Numbered from the stretch's first letter, positions 32,962 to 42,219 are shown. The stretch: 64,000 nucleotides of DNA from Nonomuraea sp. SBT364 (GCF_001083785.1 NZ_LAVL01000015.1:1-64000); one strand, 5' to 3'. Made by a program: numbers and translations. The notes: generated by a model from the sequence alone, not told the origin.

Positions 32962-33894
32962 CTACCAGTCGCCGTCACCCTCCTCCTCGCCCTCGAACGC
33001 CTCCTCGATGAGCTCGCCGGCGACCATGCCGCCCACCACACCCATGGCGCCGGCGGCGACCATCCCGCCCAGCCCGCCACCGCCGTGGTGCCCCCCGTGG
33101 TGCCCCCCGTGGTGGTCACGGTGATGGTGGTGGCCGCCGCCGTAGCCGCTCAGCCCGGCCAGCCAGCCGCCGATCTCGGCGGCCCAGTCCGTGCTCAGCG
33201 CCTCGTCGTGCCCGACGCGGAAGCGGCCGATGGCGTCGCCGTAGCCGCCGGACCGCTTGTCGGCCTCGATGACCACGTGCATCCCCCCGGCGTCGGCGAC
33301 GAACGTGAGCTCGGCCTCCTTGATCTGCCCGGGCGGCCCGTAGAACTCGATCTCCTGGTAGACCGGCAGCTCCTGGTGCAGGCCGTGGATCCGCCCGACC
33401 TCCACGTCCGCCGACTTGAACGCGAACCCGAGCTGCAGGAACGCCTCCATCACCCGCTGCTGCGACGGCAGCGGCTCGACGCTCAGCGGGTCGAGGTCGC
33501 CCTTGTCGACGGCCTTGGCGATGGCCAGCTCGGTGCGGATGCCGAGCGCCATCCCGGTCAGCGGCTGCCCGCCCACCTCGCTCACCGGCGTCTCCCACGG
33601 CATGGCGACCTCGAACGGGATCGTCCGCTCGGCCCCCTTGGCGAGCTTGAACGGCCCCGACACCGGCATCCGGTGCAGCTCGGCGAGCCCCTGGGCCTCA
33701 CCCTCGCCGAGCTCCGCCTCCGCCCGCGCCACCAGGCCCAGCGTGACGTGCTCGATGTCGGCGTCGAACTCGCCGCCCTTCAGCCGCACCTCCCCCGCCA
33801 GGATCCCGCCGGGCCGCACCCGCGGCGTGGTGAGGACGGTGTCGACCGAGGGGGCTCCGACGCCGAAGGCGCCCAGCATCCGCTTGAAAACCAC
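32962..33894 (-). CDS. Spo0M-like sporulation-control protein
   Basis: 310 residues. GTG 33894 gives the usual family start VFKRMLGAFGVGAPSVDTVL, with GGAGAG about seven bases upstream. The arrestin-like beta-sandwich of Spo0M is recognisable (PGGILAGEVRLKGGEFDADIEHVTLGL; TIPFEVAMPWETPVS; EIEFYGPPGQIKEAELTFVA). The C-terminus is unusual: a His/Gly-rich stretch (HHHHRDHHGGHHGGHHGGGG) followed by a Gly/Met hydrophobic segment and an acidic end. The His cluster could bind metal. Acts in the cytoplasm; in Bacillus the homologue affects sporulation. Confidence 0.83.
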   Translation of the reverse strand: MVFKRMLGAFGVGAPSVDTVLTTPRVRPGGILAGEVRLKGGEFDADIEHVTLGLVARAEAELGEGEAQGLAELHRMPVSGPFKLAKGAERTIPFEVAMPWETPVSEVGGQPLTGMALGIRTELAIAKAVDKGDLDPLSVEPLPSQQRVMEAFLQLGFAFKSADVEVGRIHGLHQELPVYQEIEFYGPPGQIKEAELTFVADAGGMHVVIEADKRSGGYGDAIGRFRVGHDEALSTDWAAEIGGWLAGLSGYGGGHHHHRDHHGGHHGGHHGGGGLGGMVAAGAMGVVGGMVAGELIEEAFEGEEEGDGDW

Positions 33895-33964
33895 GTGACT
33901 ACTCTCCGTTCGGGTACGGCTGGCGTACCGCAGAACGATCACCGGATCGGCACGGTTCCCGGCG

Positions 33965-34333
33965 TCACTCCCGGGCGGTCCTGAGCATCAGCTCGGCGAC
34001 CGCTACGTCGACGCTCCGGCTCAGCGACACGTAGCCGAGCAGGTCGGTCTGCCGCAGCACGTTGACCAGATGCGCGTCGGGACGGGCCAGGATGATCTCG
34101 CCGCTGCCGGTGGCCCGCATGCGCTGCAGCGCCATCGCCAGCACGCCGATGACGGAGGAGTCGTAGAAGATCAGGTCGGCCAGGTCGAACACGAGGACGG
34201 GGCCGGGCGACCAGTCCCACACGGCGTCGATGTGGGCGCTGAACCGGGCACGGCCGGCGTGGTCCAGCTCGCCGGCCGCCACCAGGACCGTGCACCTACG
34301 GTGCCGGACCGTCTCGATGCGCAAAGCGGCCAC
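33965..34333 (-). CDS. STAS-domain anti-sigma factor antagonist
   Basis: 122 residues; a single STAS domain of the SpoIIAA/RsbV type. The strand-helix unit LVFDLADLIFYDSSVIGVLAMALQ includes the D-S-S motif in which the first Ser is the usual phosphorylation site. GTG 34333, preceded by GGGAAGG, is chosen because upstream residues in the open frame look non-coding and would overlap the MarR gene. Likely partner-switches with an anti-sigma kinase such as the one at 54053-54544 or others elsewhere. Confidence 0.82.
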   Translation of the reverse strand: MAALRIETVRHRRCTVLVAAGELDHAGRARFSAHIDAVWDWSPGPVLVFDLADLIFYDSSVIGVLAMALQRMRATGSGEIILARPDAHLVNVLRQTDLLGYVSLSRSVDVAVAELMLRTARE

Positions 34334-34421
34334 GTGGTACGCCTTCCCAGGCCCCCTCCTGTTAGTCCGCCAACCGGTGGGTAGAACGAAGGCCGTGCCC
34401 CCGCACGGATCCCCCGGACCC

Positions 34422-34934
34422 TCAGGCGCCCCCGAGGTCGCCCTTGAGGTCACGCAGCATCGAACGCAGGACCCGGTCGAGCGCGCCCGCCTCGCCGGGC
34501 GGCACCAGGGCGGCCAGCCGGTGCAGGTTGGCCGCGTGGTCGGCGAGCGTGGCGTCGATCACCCGGCGGCCCTCGGCGGTGAGCGCGATGCGGAAGCTGC
34601 GCCGGTCGGCCGGGTCGAGGCTGCGCTCGACGAACCCGGCCGCCTCCAGCCGGTCCAGCCGGTTGGTCATCCCGGCCCGCGACAGCCGCAGCACGGCGGA
34701 CAGCTCCGACGGGATCATCGTGTACGGGCTCCCGGCGCGACGCAGGGCGGCCAGCACGTCGAACTCGCCCTGTCGCAGCCCGTGCCGCGCGAAGACCCGC
34801 TCGACGGCCTCCTCCAGCAGCTTGGTGACCTGGACGAGCCGGGCGAACAGGCCGAGCGGCGCCAGGTCGAGGTCGGGCCGCTCCCGGCGCCACTGCTCCA
34901 TGACGGCGTCCATGGAGTCGGGTTCCGAGGTCAT
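34422..34934 (-). CDS. MarR-family transcriptional regulator
   Basis: 170 residues with a winged helix: FARHGLRQGEFDVLAALRRAGSPYTMIPSEL, recognition helix AVLRLSRAGMTNRLDRLEAAGFV and the wing DPADRRSFRIALTAEGRRV. Dimer helices flank it. ATG 34934 starts it. Target and ligand are unknown; it lies upstream of the STAS gene on the same strand and divergent from the penicillin-binding protein gene. Confidence 0.88.
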   Translation of the reverse strand: MTSEPDSMDAVMEQWRRERPDLDLAPLGLFARLVQVTKLLEEAVERVFARHGLRQGEFDVLAALRRAGSPYTMIPSELSAVLRLSRAGMTNRLDRLEAAGFVERSLDPADRRSFRIALTAEGRRVIDATLADHAANLHRLAALVPPGEAGALDRVLRSMLRDLKGDLGGA

Positions 34935-35051
34935 GGTCCCCGATTCTACGTAGGTGAGACCACGATCACATCGATCCGGATACGGGGCATTCGCCGGACC
35001 TATATGGTTTGAGACGGGGTTGAATTGGCTATAGGGGAGGGTTCCAGCACC

Positions 35052-37208
35052 ATGAGCCGTGGTACGAGCATCCTGCGCCTGACCGGAGCGGCCGCGGCCG
35101 CCGGCGTGCTGGCCGCAGCCGTCGCCCTGCCCGCCATCGGCGGCGCCGGCGCGATGTTCGTCAGCGCCTCAGAAGACCTCAACCTCAAGCCCGAGGACCT
35201 CAAAGAGCCGCCGCTGGCGGAGAAGACCACGGTGCAGGACGCCAAGGGCAACGAGATCGCCACCTTCTACGAGGAGTACCGCGAGGTCATCCCGCTCTCC
35301 CAGGTGGCCGACGTGATGAAGACCGCGATCATCTCGATCGAGGACTTCCGCTTCTACGAGCACGGCGCCATCGACATCGAGGGCACCATTCGCGCCCTGG
35401 CCAAGAACTTCACCTCGGGCGGCATCGCCCAGGGCGGCTCCAGCATCACCCAGCAGTACGTCAAGCAGGTGCTGGTCAACTCCGCGGTCACCGACGAGGA
35501 GAAGGCCGCGGCCACCGAGGCCAGCTACGCCCGCAAGCTCAACGAGCTGCGCTACGCGATGGCGATCGAGGAGAAGTACTCCAAGGACCAGATCCTGGAG
35601 AAGTACCTCAACATCGCCTACTTCGGCGCGAGTGCCAACGGCGTGGAGGCGGCGGCCAAGCGCTTCTTCGGCGTCTCGGCCTCCGAGCTCGACCTGGCCC
35701 AGGCCGCCACGCTGGCCGGCGCCGTGCAGAACCCCAACAGGACCGACCCCAACCTCGGCAGGAAGCAGCGCGCCGCCCTGCTGGAGCGGCGCAACATCGT
35801 GCTCAGCCGGATGGCCGAACTCGGCAAGATCACGCCGCAGCAGGCCGAGGAGGCCAAGGCCAAGAAGCTCGGCTGGAAGGGCACCGCCCTGCCCGGCGGC
35901 TGCGAGACCAGCGACTACCCGTACTACTGCATGTACGTGCGCGCCGAGATGCTCAACAACCCGATCTTCGGCAAGACCAAGAAGGAGCGCGCCCAGCTCC
36001 TCAGCCGGGGCGGCCTGACGATCAGGACCACGCTCGACCCCAAGATGCAGCGGGCCGCCGAGGCCGCGATCAAGAAGCACGTGCACGCCTCCGACCGCCC
36101 GGTGGCCTCCGAGGCACTGGTCCAGCCGGGCACCGGCGCGATCAAGGCGATGGCGGCCAGCCGCAAGTACGGCAACGACAAGCGCAAGAACGAGATGTCG
36201 TACAACGTGGTCGCGAACGCGGCGCACGGCGGCGGCGTCGGCTTCCAGCCGGGGTCCACGTTCAAGACGTTCACCCTGATCACCGCCCTCAAGGAGGGCA
36301 TGAAGGTCAACGACGGGCTGTCCGTGGGCTCCGGCTACCGGGCGTCCGGCTACTCGACGTTCAAGAACTGCAAGGGCGAGAGCATCGGCGACCCGTCCCA
36401 CACCGTCACCAACGACGAGGGCTCGGGCGGCTTCCTGACGCTGCAGTCCGGCACCTGGGGCTCGGTCAACACGTTCTTCATGAAGCTGGAGGAGAAGGTC
36501 GGCCTCTGCGACACGATCAAGACGGCGAAGTCGCTGGGCATCGAGCGGGCCGACGGGCTGCCGCTGCTGGAGTTCTCCACGTTCACGCTCGGCACCAACG
36601 AGATGGACCCGGTCACCGTGGCCAACGCCTACGCGGCCATCGCGGCCCGGGGCAAGTACTGCGAGCCCATGGTCATCACCCAGATCACCGACCGCTACGG
36701 CAAGGTCAAGAAGTACCAGCCGAAGTGCGAGCAGGTGCTGGACCCCGAGGTCGCCGACGCCGCGGCGAACGTGCTGACCGGGGTGTTCACCAAGGGCACG
36801 ATGCGCGGCGTCGGCGGCATCGGCCGCCCGGCGGCGGGCAAGACCGGCACCTCCGACGCGCAGGCCACCGCCTGGTTCGCCGGGTTCACGCCTGACCTGG
36901 CGGGCGCGGTGAGCATCGGCGACCCGCGCGGGGCGCAGAAGTACAAGCTGAACGGCGTCACCATCGGCGGCCGCTACTACGGCGCGGTCTTCGGCGCCAG
37001 CGTGCCTGGCCCCATCTGGAAGGACACCATGATGGCGGCGCTCAAGGGCACCAAGGCGACGGCGTTCCACCCGATCAACACGTCCCGGTTCGGCGGCTGC
37101 GGCTCCAGCTGCGCCCCGGTCCAGCGCCACCGCGACGAGCCGGGGCAGCGGGACGACATCGAACTGGGCGACGGCACGGTGCGCCTTGAGGACGGAATCG
37201 GCCGCTGA
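35052..37208 (+). CDS. Class A penicillin-binding protein (transglycosylase-transpeptidase)
   Basis: 718 residues. One N-terminal membrane helix (AAAAAGVLAAAVALPAIGGAG). The GT51 domain spans about residues 55-240 with the catalytic Glu in ISIEDFRFYEHGAID, GGSSITQQYVKQ and KYLNIAYFGASANGVEAAA. The transpeptidase domain has GFQPGSTFKTF (S-x-x-K), SVN in GSVNTFF and KTGTSDAQATAWF (KTG). It polymerises and cross-links peptidoglycan outside the membrane. ATG 35052 follows GGGGAGGG at a rather long spacing; a TTG at 35025 in frame is a weaker start. The C-terminal tail after residue 680 is low-complexity and charged. Confidence 0.92.
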   Translation: MSRGTSILRLTGAAAAAGVLAAAVALPAIGGAGAMFVSASEDLNLKPEDLKEPPLAEKTTVQDAKGNEIATFYEEYREVIPLSQVADVMKTAIISIEDFRFYEHGAIDIEGTIRALAKNFTSGGIAQGGSSITQQYVKQVLVNSAVTDEEKAAATEASYARKLNELRYAMAIEEKYSKDQILEKYLNIAYFGASANGVEAAAKRFFGVSASELDLAQAATLAGAVQNPNRTDPNLGRKQRAALLERRNIVLSRMAELGKITPQQAEEAKAKKLGWKGTALPGGCETSDYPYYCMYVRAEMLNNPIFGKTKKERAQLLSRGGLTIRTTLDPKMQRAAEAAIKKHVHASDRPVASEALVQPGTGAIKAMAASRKYGNDKRKNEMSYNVVANAAHGGGVGFQPGSTFKTFTLITALKEGMKVNDGLSVGSGYRASGYSTFKNCKGESIGDPSHTVTNDEGSGGFLTLQSGTWGSVNTFFMKLEEKVGLCDTIKTAKSLGIERADGLPLLEFSTFTLGTNEMDPVTVANAYAAIAARGKYCEPMVITQITDRYGKVKKYQPKCEQVLDPEVADAAANVLTGVFTKGTMRGVGGIGRPAAGKTGTSDAQATAWFAGFTPDLAGAVSIGDPRGAQKYKLNGVTIGGRYYGAVFGASVPGPIWKDTMMAALKGTKATAFHPINTSRFGGCGSSCAPVQRHRDEPGQRDDIELGDGTVRLEDGIGR

Positions 37209-37283
37209 GCTCACCGTCTTCCTTACTCGCTGCCAACGCCCCAGTACAGAGGCTCTGTTAACGGCGGCGAAACATTGATAACG

Positions 37284-37297
37284 TGGGAGCGCTCCCA
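37284..37297. promoter_or_regulatory. CelR operator upstream of the regulator gene
   Basis: TGGGAGCGCTCCCA, a perfect 14-bp inverted repeat identical to the established Thermobifida CelR binding site. It lies 26 bp before the LacI-type regulator ATG and just behind an AT-rich -10-like tract (ATTGATAAC), fitting autorepression. Confidence 0.85.
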
Positions 37298-37323
37298 GGG
37301 ATCTTCGGCGCGAGGTGCTGAGC

Positions 37324-38295
37324 ATGTCCGAGCAGCCCACTTTGGCAGAGGTCGCGGCGGCCGCTGGGGTTTCCCCGGCAACCGCCTCCCGAGTTCTCAC
37401 CGGCTCCGTGCGGGTCAGTACGTCGACCCGCAGGCAGGTCTACGAAGCTGTGTCCCGGATGGGTTACGTGCGCCAACGCGCCCCCAGGGGATCGGTGTCG
37501 AGAGCAGCCGCGACCGGCATGACCGCAGTGGTTTGCGATCATCTGCCGCGATTATTCTCCGAACCGTACTACGCACGGCTCCTGTCGGCCACCGGCGCCG
37601 TCGTCGCCGAGCACGGCACCCATCTCATGGTGACGACCGTCAACCCGACGTCGTCCACGCTGCCCACGCTGTCCGGCGCGGTGCTGCTCATCGGCGCCCG
37701 TGAGCGCCATCCCCTGGCCATCAAGCTGTGCACGTCCGGCATCGCGGTGCGCAACATCGGCCGGCCGCCGCACGATCTCAAGCTCCCGTTCGCCGACGTC
37801 GACAACCACGACGGCGGCCGGCAGGCGGCCGAGCACCTGCTGCTGACCGGCCGCCGCGCCGTGGCCGCCATCGGCGGCCCGCCGTCCCTGCCCGCCGCGC
37901 GCGACCGGCTCGACGGGCTCGTACGGACCCTGCGCGAAGCCGGCATGGCCGAGGTGCCCGTCGCCTACGGAGACTTCACCGCGGCCTCCGGCACCCACGC
38001 GATGCAGTGGCTGCTGCGCCACGCCCCCGGGCTGGACGCGGTCTTCGCCGCCTCCGACCTGATGGCCGCGGGCGCGATCCAGGCCCTGCGCCGCGCCGGC
38101 CGCCGGGTGCCCTCGGACGTCGCGGTGATCGGGTTCGACGACGCGCCCGTCGCCAGGCACACCAATCCGACGCTGACCACGGTCCGCCAGCCCGTTGAGG
38201 AGGTCGCCACCATCGCCACCCGGCTCCTGCTGTCAGGAACGACGGGCATCGACCCGATCCTCCCCACGGAACTGGTCATCCGTGACTCGGCATGA
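37324..38295 (+). CDS. celR: LacI-family cellulose-utilisation regulator, CelR-like
   Basis: 323 residues. The HTH (PTLAEVAAAAGVSPATASRVLTG) and hinge are followed by a sugar-sensing domain (FSEPYYARLLSATGAVVAEHG; DGLVRTL; VAVIGFDDAPVARHTNPTLTTVRQP). ATG 37324 has GAGG eight bases upstream. A perfect CelR operator precedes its own gene, and two more flank the GH48 and GH6 promoters at 50010 and 50216. It is therefore the probable cellobiose-responsive repressor of this island. The effector is inferred from CelR of Thermobifida. It overlaps the kinase gene downstream by 14 bp. Confidence 0.83.
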   Translation: MSEQPTLAEVAAAAGVSPATASRVLTGSVRVSTSTRRQVYEAVSRMGYVRQRAPRGSVSRAAATGMTAVVCDHLPRLFSEPYYARLLSATGAVVAEHGTHLMVTTVNPTSSTLPTLSGAVLLIGARERHPLAIKLCTSGIAVRNIGRPPHDLKLPFADVDNHDGGRQAAEHLLLTGRRAVAAIGGPPSLPAARDRLDGLVRTLREAGMAEVPVAYGDFTAASGTHAMQWLLRHAPGLDAVFAASDLMAAGAIQALRRAGRRVPSDVAVIGFDDAPVARHTNPTLTTVRQPVEEVATIATRLLLSGTTGIDPILPTELVIRDSA

Positions 38296-39523
38296 GCCCG
38301 GAGACCTCCTGGCCCGCAGGTACCTGCTGCTGGACCCGCTGGCCAACGGTGGCATGTCCGTCATCTGGCGGGCCTTCGACCAGTCGTTGCAGCGCGTCGT
38401 AGCCGTCAAGGTGCTGACCTCGTCCCTGCAGACCGGTCTGGTCGACCGGATGCGCGCGCGGAGCGAGGCCAGGGCCGCCGCCCGGTTCATCCATCCGGAC
38501 GCGATCGAGATCTACGACTACGGGGAGGCCGTGACCGCCAACGGGGAGGTCGCGGCCTACGTCGTGATGCCGCTGCTCGACGGCACGCCGGTGGCCGAGC
38601 GGGTGGCCGGCGGACCGCTGCCGTGGCCGCAGGCGGCGGCCATCGGCGTGCGGCTGGCCCGGGTGCTGGCCGCCGGGCACGCCCGCGGGCTCGTTCACCG
38701 GGACGTCACCGGCGAGAACGTGCTGCTGACCGCCGACGGGCCGAAGCTGCTCGACTTCGGCATCGCGGCCTGGGCCGGCGACCCGGACGACGACCGCGGC
38801 ACCCCGCCGTACGTCGCCCCGGAGCGGCTCGACGGCGCGCCCACGCATCCGGCCGTGGACGTGTACGCGCTGGGCGTGCTGCTGTTCACCATGATCGCCG
38901 GGCGGACCCCGTACCCGGAGACCACGTGGGAGGAGATCGAGACGGCCCGCCGCACCTCGCCGCCGCCCCGTCCGGTGGGCGCGCCGCAGGCGGTCGCCTC
39001 GCTGTGCCAGCGCTGCCTGGATCCTGACCCGTCGCGCAGGCCCGCGGCCTCGGAGGTGGCCTCGGCCCTGGCCGCCGCGCTCACCCTGCCGAGGCGGCTG
39101 CGCAAGGGCCTGGCGATCGCGGGCGTGGCCGCGGCCATGTCGGTGGCCGCCTCGGCGCTCGTGTGGTTCGAACCGCCGCCCGAGCAGGCCGGGCCGGTGG
39201 TCAGCGCCTCGCCCACGGCCGCCGCGTCCTTCCCCGCCGTCGAGAGCTCACCGGTCGAGGCGCGGACGATGCGCCAGGCGGTGGACGGGTTCCACGACAC
39301 GCTGGACACCGACGCGTGCGTGGCCACCGACGGCGACGTGGCGCTCGACCTGAAGCAGGTGCTGCGGGGCGTGCTGGTGACGCCGGGCCAGGAGGAGACG
39401 GGCCTGGCCTCCCTTCGCCGCAAGCTCACCGACCGCGAGCGCGAAGGGAGGCTGGCCCCGGGATGCCGGTCGGCGCTGGAGGTGTCTCTCAACGAGATCA
39501 CGGCCGCCCGGCGGGTCCCCTAG
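38282..39523 (+). CDS. Membrane Ser/Thr protein kinase with altered catalytic loop
   Basis: 413 residues. The kinase domain spans residues 5-265: glycine loop PLANGGMSVIWRAF, ATP Lys in VVAVKVL, catalytic loop VHRDVTGENVLL, LLDFGIA and APERLDG. The usual HRDxKPxN is HRDVTGEN here: the catalytic-loop Lys is replaced by Thr, although the Asp and Asn remain. A membrane helix (GLAIAGVAAAMSVAASALVWF) at about residue 285 leads to a short extracellular part with a Cys pair. GTG 38282 overlaps the celR end. Its stop codon overlaps that of the convergent GH12 gene (39520-39523). Its position in the cellulase island suggests, but does not prove, a role in its control. Confidence 0.83.
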   Translation: MTRHEPGDLLARRYLLLDPLANGGMSVIWRAFDQSLQRVVAVKVLTSSLQTGLVDRMRARSEARAAARFIHPDAIEIYDYGEAVTANGEVAAYVVMPLLDGTPVAERVAGGPLPWPQAAAIGVRLARVLAAGHARGLVHRDVTGENVLLTADGPKLLDFGIAAWAGDPDDDRGTPPYVAPERLDGAPTHPAVDVYALGVLLFTMIAGRTPYPETTWEEIETARRTSPPPRPVGAPQAVASLCQRCLDPDPSRRPAASEVASALAAALTLPRRLRKGLAIAGVAAAMSVAASALVWFEPPPEQAGPVVSASPTAAASFPAVESSPVEARTMRQAVDGFHDTLDTDACVATDGDVALDLKQVLRGVLVTPGQEETGLASLRRKLTDREREGRLAPGCRSALEVSLNEITAARRVP

Positions 39524-40893
39524 AAGGTGCAGGCGTAGCCCGAGGGCAGCTGGGTGCTCGACCCCGGGCGGTTGGCCTGGAAGCCGAACGTGGTGGTGGC
39601 GCCGGGAGCCAGGGCGCCGTTGTAGGGCAGGCTGGTGGCCGTCACCGTCTGGCCGCTCGTGGTGAGCGACGCGCCCCAGGAGCCGGCGAGCGTGTGGCCC
39701 GAGGGCAGGGTGAAGGTCACCGACCAGCGGCTCGCGCTGGAGGAGCTCTCGTTGGTGACCCTCACAGGCTGGATGACGTAACCGGTCGACCAGCTGGTCT
39801 GGGTGGTGGGCGTGACCTCGCAGTCGCCGCCGCCGGAGCCCGGGAGGGTGGTGGTCGTGGCCGCCGACGACTCGGGCGAGGTGTTGCCGGCCCCGTCCCT
39901 GGCGCGGACGCGGTAGCTGTAGGACGTGGCGGGGCTCAGGCCGGTGTTCGTGAACGACGTGCTGGTGCTGGTGCCGACCTGGGTGTAGGAGCCGCCGCCG
40001 GTCGAGCGGAGGATGTCGTAGCCCGCCAGGCCGCTGCCGCCCGAGTCCGTGGCGGCGTTCCACGACAGGGTGGTGGCCGTGGAGGTGGTGTTGGACGTCG
40101 TCAGGCCCGACGGGGTGGTCGGCGGCGTGGTGTCGGTGCCGCCGCCCGAGGTGGTGAAGGAGAAGTCGGTCACGGCCAGGCCCGCGCCGCCGATCCAGGG
40201 CTCGAAACCGGCCTGGACGCTCGTCAGGTACCAGGAGCGCTGGCCGTAGCCTCGGCTGACCACGTCCGCGTAGAAGGTGTCGATCGCGAAGTTGAGCGAG
40301 GTGGCCGGGGAGGTGCGCACGTAGGAGATGACGTTCCAGCCGATGTTGCCGAACCAGACCTCCCAGGAGGACCCGGCCAGGTTCACGGTGCCGACGCGGT
40401 TGCCGATCGGCTGGATGGAGCCCTGCCGGTTGAGCCAGATCATCAGCTCGGCGCCGGTGTTCTGGCCGTCGGTGCGCGGCGTCGGGTCGAACCACAGGTC
40501 GTAGGAGGCGTTGTAGGTGGCGCTGCCCGGATACGTCATGCTGACGCTGGACCGCAGGTTGCCGAAGCCGCTCGCGTCCGCCCGCATCGGCAGGCCGCTG
40601 CCGCTCGTGCAGTTGGCGTAGTGGCATCCCGCGTAGATCGACGGGTAGCCGGCCGGGGCTCCGCTGGTGGAGTTGTTGTGCGCGGCCTGGGTGACGGTGA
40701 AGCCGCCGCCCTGGTTCACGTCGATGCACTGGGCCGTGTCGGCGCCCCAGACGTTGTTCTGGACGATGTAGCGCCCGCTCTGGACGCTCGTGGAACCGTA
40801 CTTCTCGCAGATCACCGGCGCGGCCTCGGCCGGGACCGCGACGACGAAGGTGGCCAGAAGGAAGCCGACGATCAGGTGGTGAATACGCCTCAT
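39520..40893 (-). CDS. GH12 endoglucanase/xyloglucanase with FN3 and CBM2
   Basis: 457 residues. A signal peptide ends at about residue 25 (VPAEA|AP). The GH12 domain (residues 26-250) has its nucleophile E149 in GAELMIWLN and acid/base E231 in QAGFEPWIGG. A fibronectin type III domain follows (TPPTTPSGLTTS to SAATTTTLPG), then a C-terminal CBM2 (CEVTPTTQTSWSTGYVIQPV to LPSGYACTF). It cuts internal beta-1,4-glucan linkages outside the cell; xyloglucan is possible. ATG 40893 has GGAG about eight bases upstream. It is divergent from the LPMO gene. No CelR box was found before it, only the GAAAGTTTC element. Confidence 0.9.
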   Translation of the reverse strand: MRRIHHLIVGFLLATFVVAVPAEAAPVICEKYGSTSVQSGRYIVQNNVWGADTAQCIDVNQGGGFTVTQAAHNNSTSGAPAGYPSIYAGCHYANCTSGSGLPMRADASGFGNLRSSVSMTYPGSATYNASYDLWFDPTPRTDGQNTGAELMIWLNRQGSIQPIGNRVGTVNLAGSSWEVWFGNIGWNVISYVRTSPATSLNFAIDTFYADVVSRGYGQRSWYLTSVQAGFEPWIGGAGLAVTDFSFTTSGGGTDTTPPTTPSGLTTSNTTSTATTLSWNAATDSGGSGLAGYDILRSTGGGSYTQVGTSTSTSFTNTGLSPATSYSYRVRARDGAGNTSPESSAATTTTLPGSGGGDCEVTPTTQTSWSTGYVIQPVRVTNESSSSASRWSVTFTLPSGHTLAGSWGASLTTSGQTVTATSLPYNGALAPGATTTFGFQANRPGSSTQLPSGYACTF

Positions 40894-41008
40894 GGCATGT
40901 GCTCCACTCGGGGGGCTGGTTGGTCGCAGGATCGCCACCGGCCGGGGCACCCGGCAACCGGGCGCCGGCGGCGGGCCGGTCCGTCACAGCGCGCACCAGG
41001 GGAAACCG

Positions 41009-41039
41009 GTGGCGTGATCGGCTGAAAGTTTCACGCCAC
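41009..41039. promoter_or_regulatory. Perfect 9-bp hairpin containing a GAAAGTTTC palindrome between GH12 and LPMO genes
   Basis: GTGGCGTGA (41009-41017) pairs with TCACGCCAC (41031-41039). Part of the loop and right arm is TGAAAGTTTCA (41023-41033), the same element as at 50113 between GH48 and GH6. The location between divergent CAZyme genes argues for a regulatory site rather than a terminator. Confidence 0.5.
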
Positions 41040-41142
41040 GTTGTCGAACGAAGTGAAGACGTGTTGTAATGCGGCCACGCGAGTGCTGCCGGGCGGGCGG
41101 GTCGTGGCGGGTTCCTTCGTCATGCGAGCAAAGGAATCACCC

Positions 41143-42210
41143 ATGAGAGTCTTCCGATCGGCGGTCGTGGCGGTCGCCGCGGCCCTGGCCCTGATCACCG
41201 CCGCCCTGGTCGTCCCGGCCCAGGCGCACGGCGTCACCATGTTCCCCGGCAGCCGCACGTTCCTGTGCTGGCAGGACGGCCTGCGGGAGAACGGCGCCAT
41301 CCAGCCCTACAACCCGGCCTGCGCGGCCGCCGTCTCGCAGAGCGGCACCACCCCGCTCTACAACTGGTTCGCGGTGCTGCGCTCCGACGCCGGCGGCCGG
41401 ACCAGCGGGTTCATCCCCGACGGCCAGATCTGCAGCGCCGGCACGGGCGGCCCGTACGACTTCTCCGCCTACAACGCCGTCCGCTCCGACTGGCCCCTGA
41501 CGCACCTGACGTCGGGCGCCAACATCACCATGCGGCACAGCAACTGGGCCGCGCACCCCGGCTCGTTCGTCTACTACGTCACCAAGAACGGCTGGAACCC
41601 GAACGCGCCGCTGAAGTGGTCGGACCTGGAGCAGTTCGGCAGCGTCAGCAATCCGCCGCAGTCGGGCGGCCCCGGCGGGCTCAGCTACTACTACTGGAAC
41701 GTCCAGTTGCCCACCGGCAAGAGCGGCCGGCACATGATCTTCGTCCACTGGATCAGGTCCGACAGCAACGAGAACTTCTACAGCTGCTCCGACGTCACCT
41801 TCGACGGCGGCAACGGTGAGGTCACCGGGGTCGGCCCCGGCGGCAGCTCGCCCAGCCCGGACCCGGACCCGACCATCACCCCGACCGTCACGCCGCCTCC
41901 CGGTGGCTGCACGGCCACGCTGCGCGCCACCGACACCGGCTGGGCCGGGCACTTCCAGGGTGAGGTGACCGTCCGCAACACCGGCACGGCCCCGATCAAC
42001 GGCTGGAAGGTCAAGTGGACCTTCAGCGGCGGTCAGGGCTTCGAGGGCACGCCCTGGAACGGCGTGGTGAGCAGCCAGCCGCCGGCCGTCGAGGTGAAGA
42101 ACGCCTCCTACAACGGGCAGATCGCAGCCAACGGATCCACCACGTTCGGCTTCAACGGCACGGGAAGCGTGCCCAGTCCGGTGCCCGCGCTGACCTGTAC
42201 GCCCGCGTAG
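41143..42210 (+). CDS. AA10 lytic polysaccharide monooxygenase with CBM2
   Basis: 355 residues. The signal peptide ends VVPAQA|HGVT, leaving the N-terminal His of the copper histidine brace. The second brace His is probably in ITMRHSNWAAHPGSF, and the domain has the AA10 pattern (GSRTFLCWQDGL; YYYWNVQLP; HMIFVHWIRSDSNENFYSCSDVTF). A Pro/Thr linker and a CBM2 (CTATLRATDTGWAGHFQGEV to PALTCTPA) follow. It oxidatively cleaves cellulose (or chitin) outside the cell. ATG 41143 has AAGGA seven bases upstream; the open frame's earlier starts lack one. Nine bp downstream begins a membrane protein with a His-rich segment. Confidence 0.92.
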   Translation: MRVFRSAVVAVAAALALITAALVVPAQAHGVTMFPGSRTFLCWQDGLRENGAIQPYNPACAAAVSQSGTTPLYNWFAVLRSDAGGRTSGFIPDGQICSAGTGGPYDFSAYNAVRSDWPLTHLTSGANITMRHSNWAAHPGSFVYYVTKNGWNPNAPLKWSDLEQFGSVSNPPQSGGPGGLSYYYWNVQLPTGKSGRHMIFVHWIRSDSNENFYSCSDVTFDGGNGEVTGVGPGGSSPSPDPDPTITPTVTPPPGGCTATLRATDTGWAGHFQGEVTVRNTGTAPINGWKVKWTFSGGQGFEGTPWNGVVSSQPPAVEVKNASYNGQIAANGSTTFGFNGTGSVPSPVPALTCTPA

Positions 42211-42219
42211 GTCATCGGG

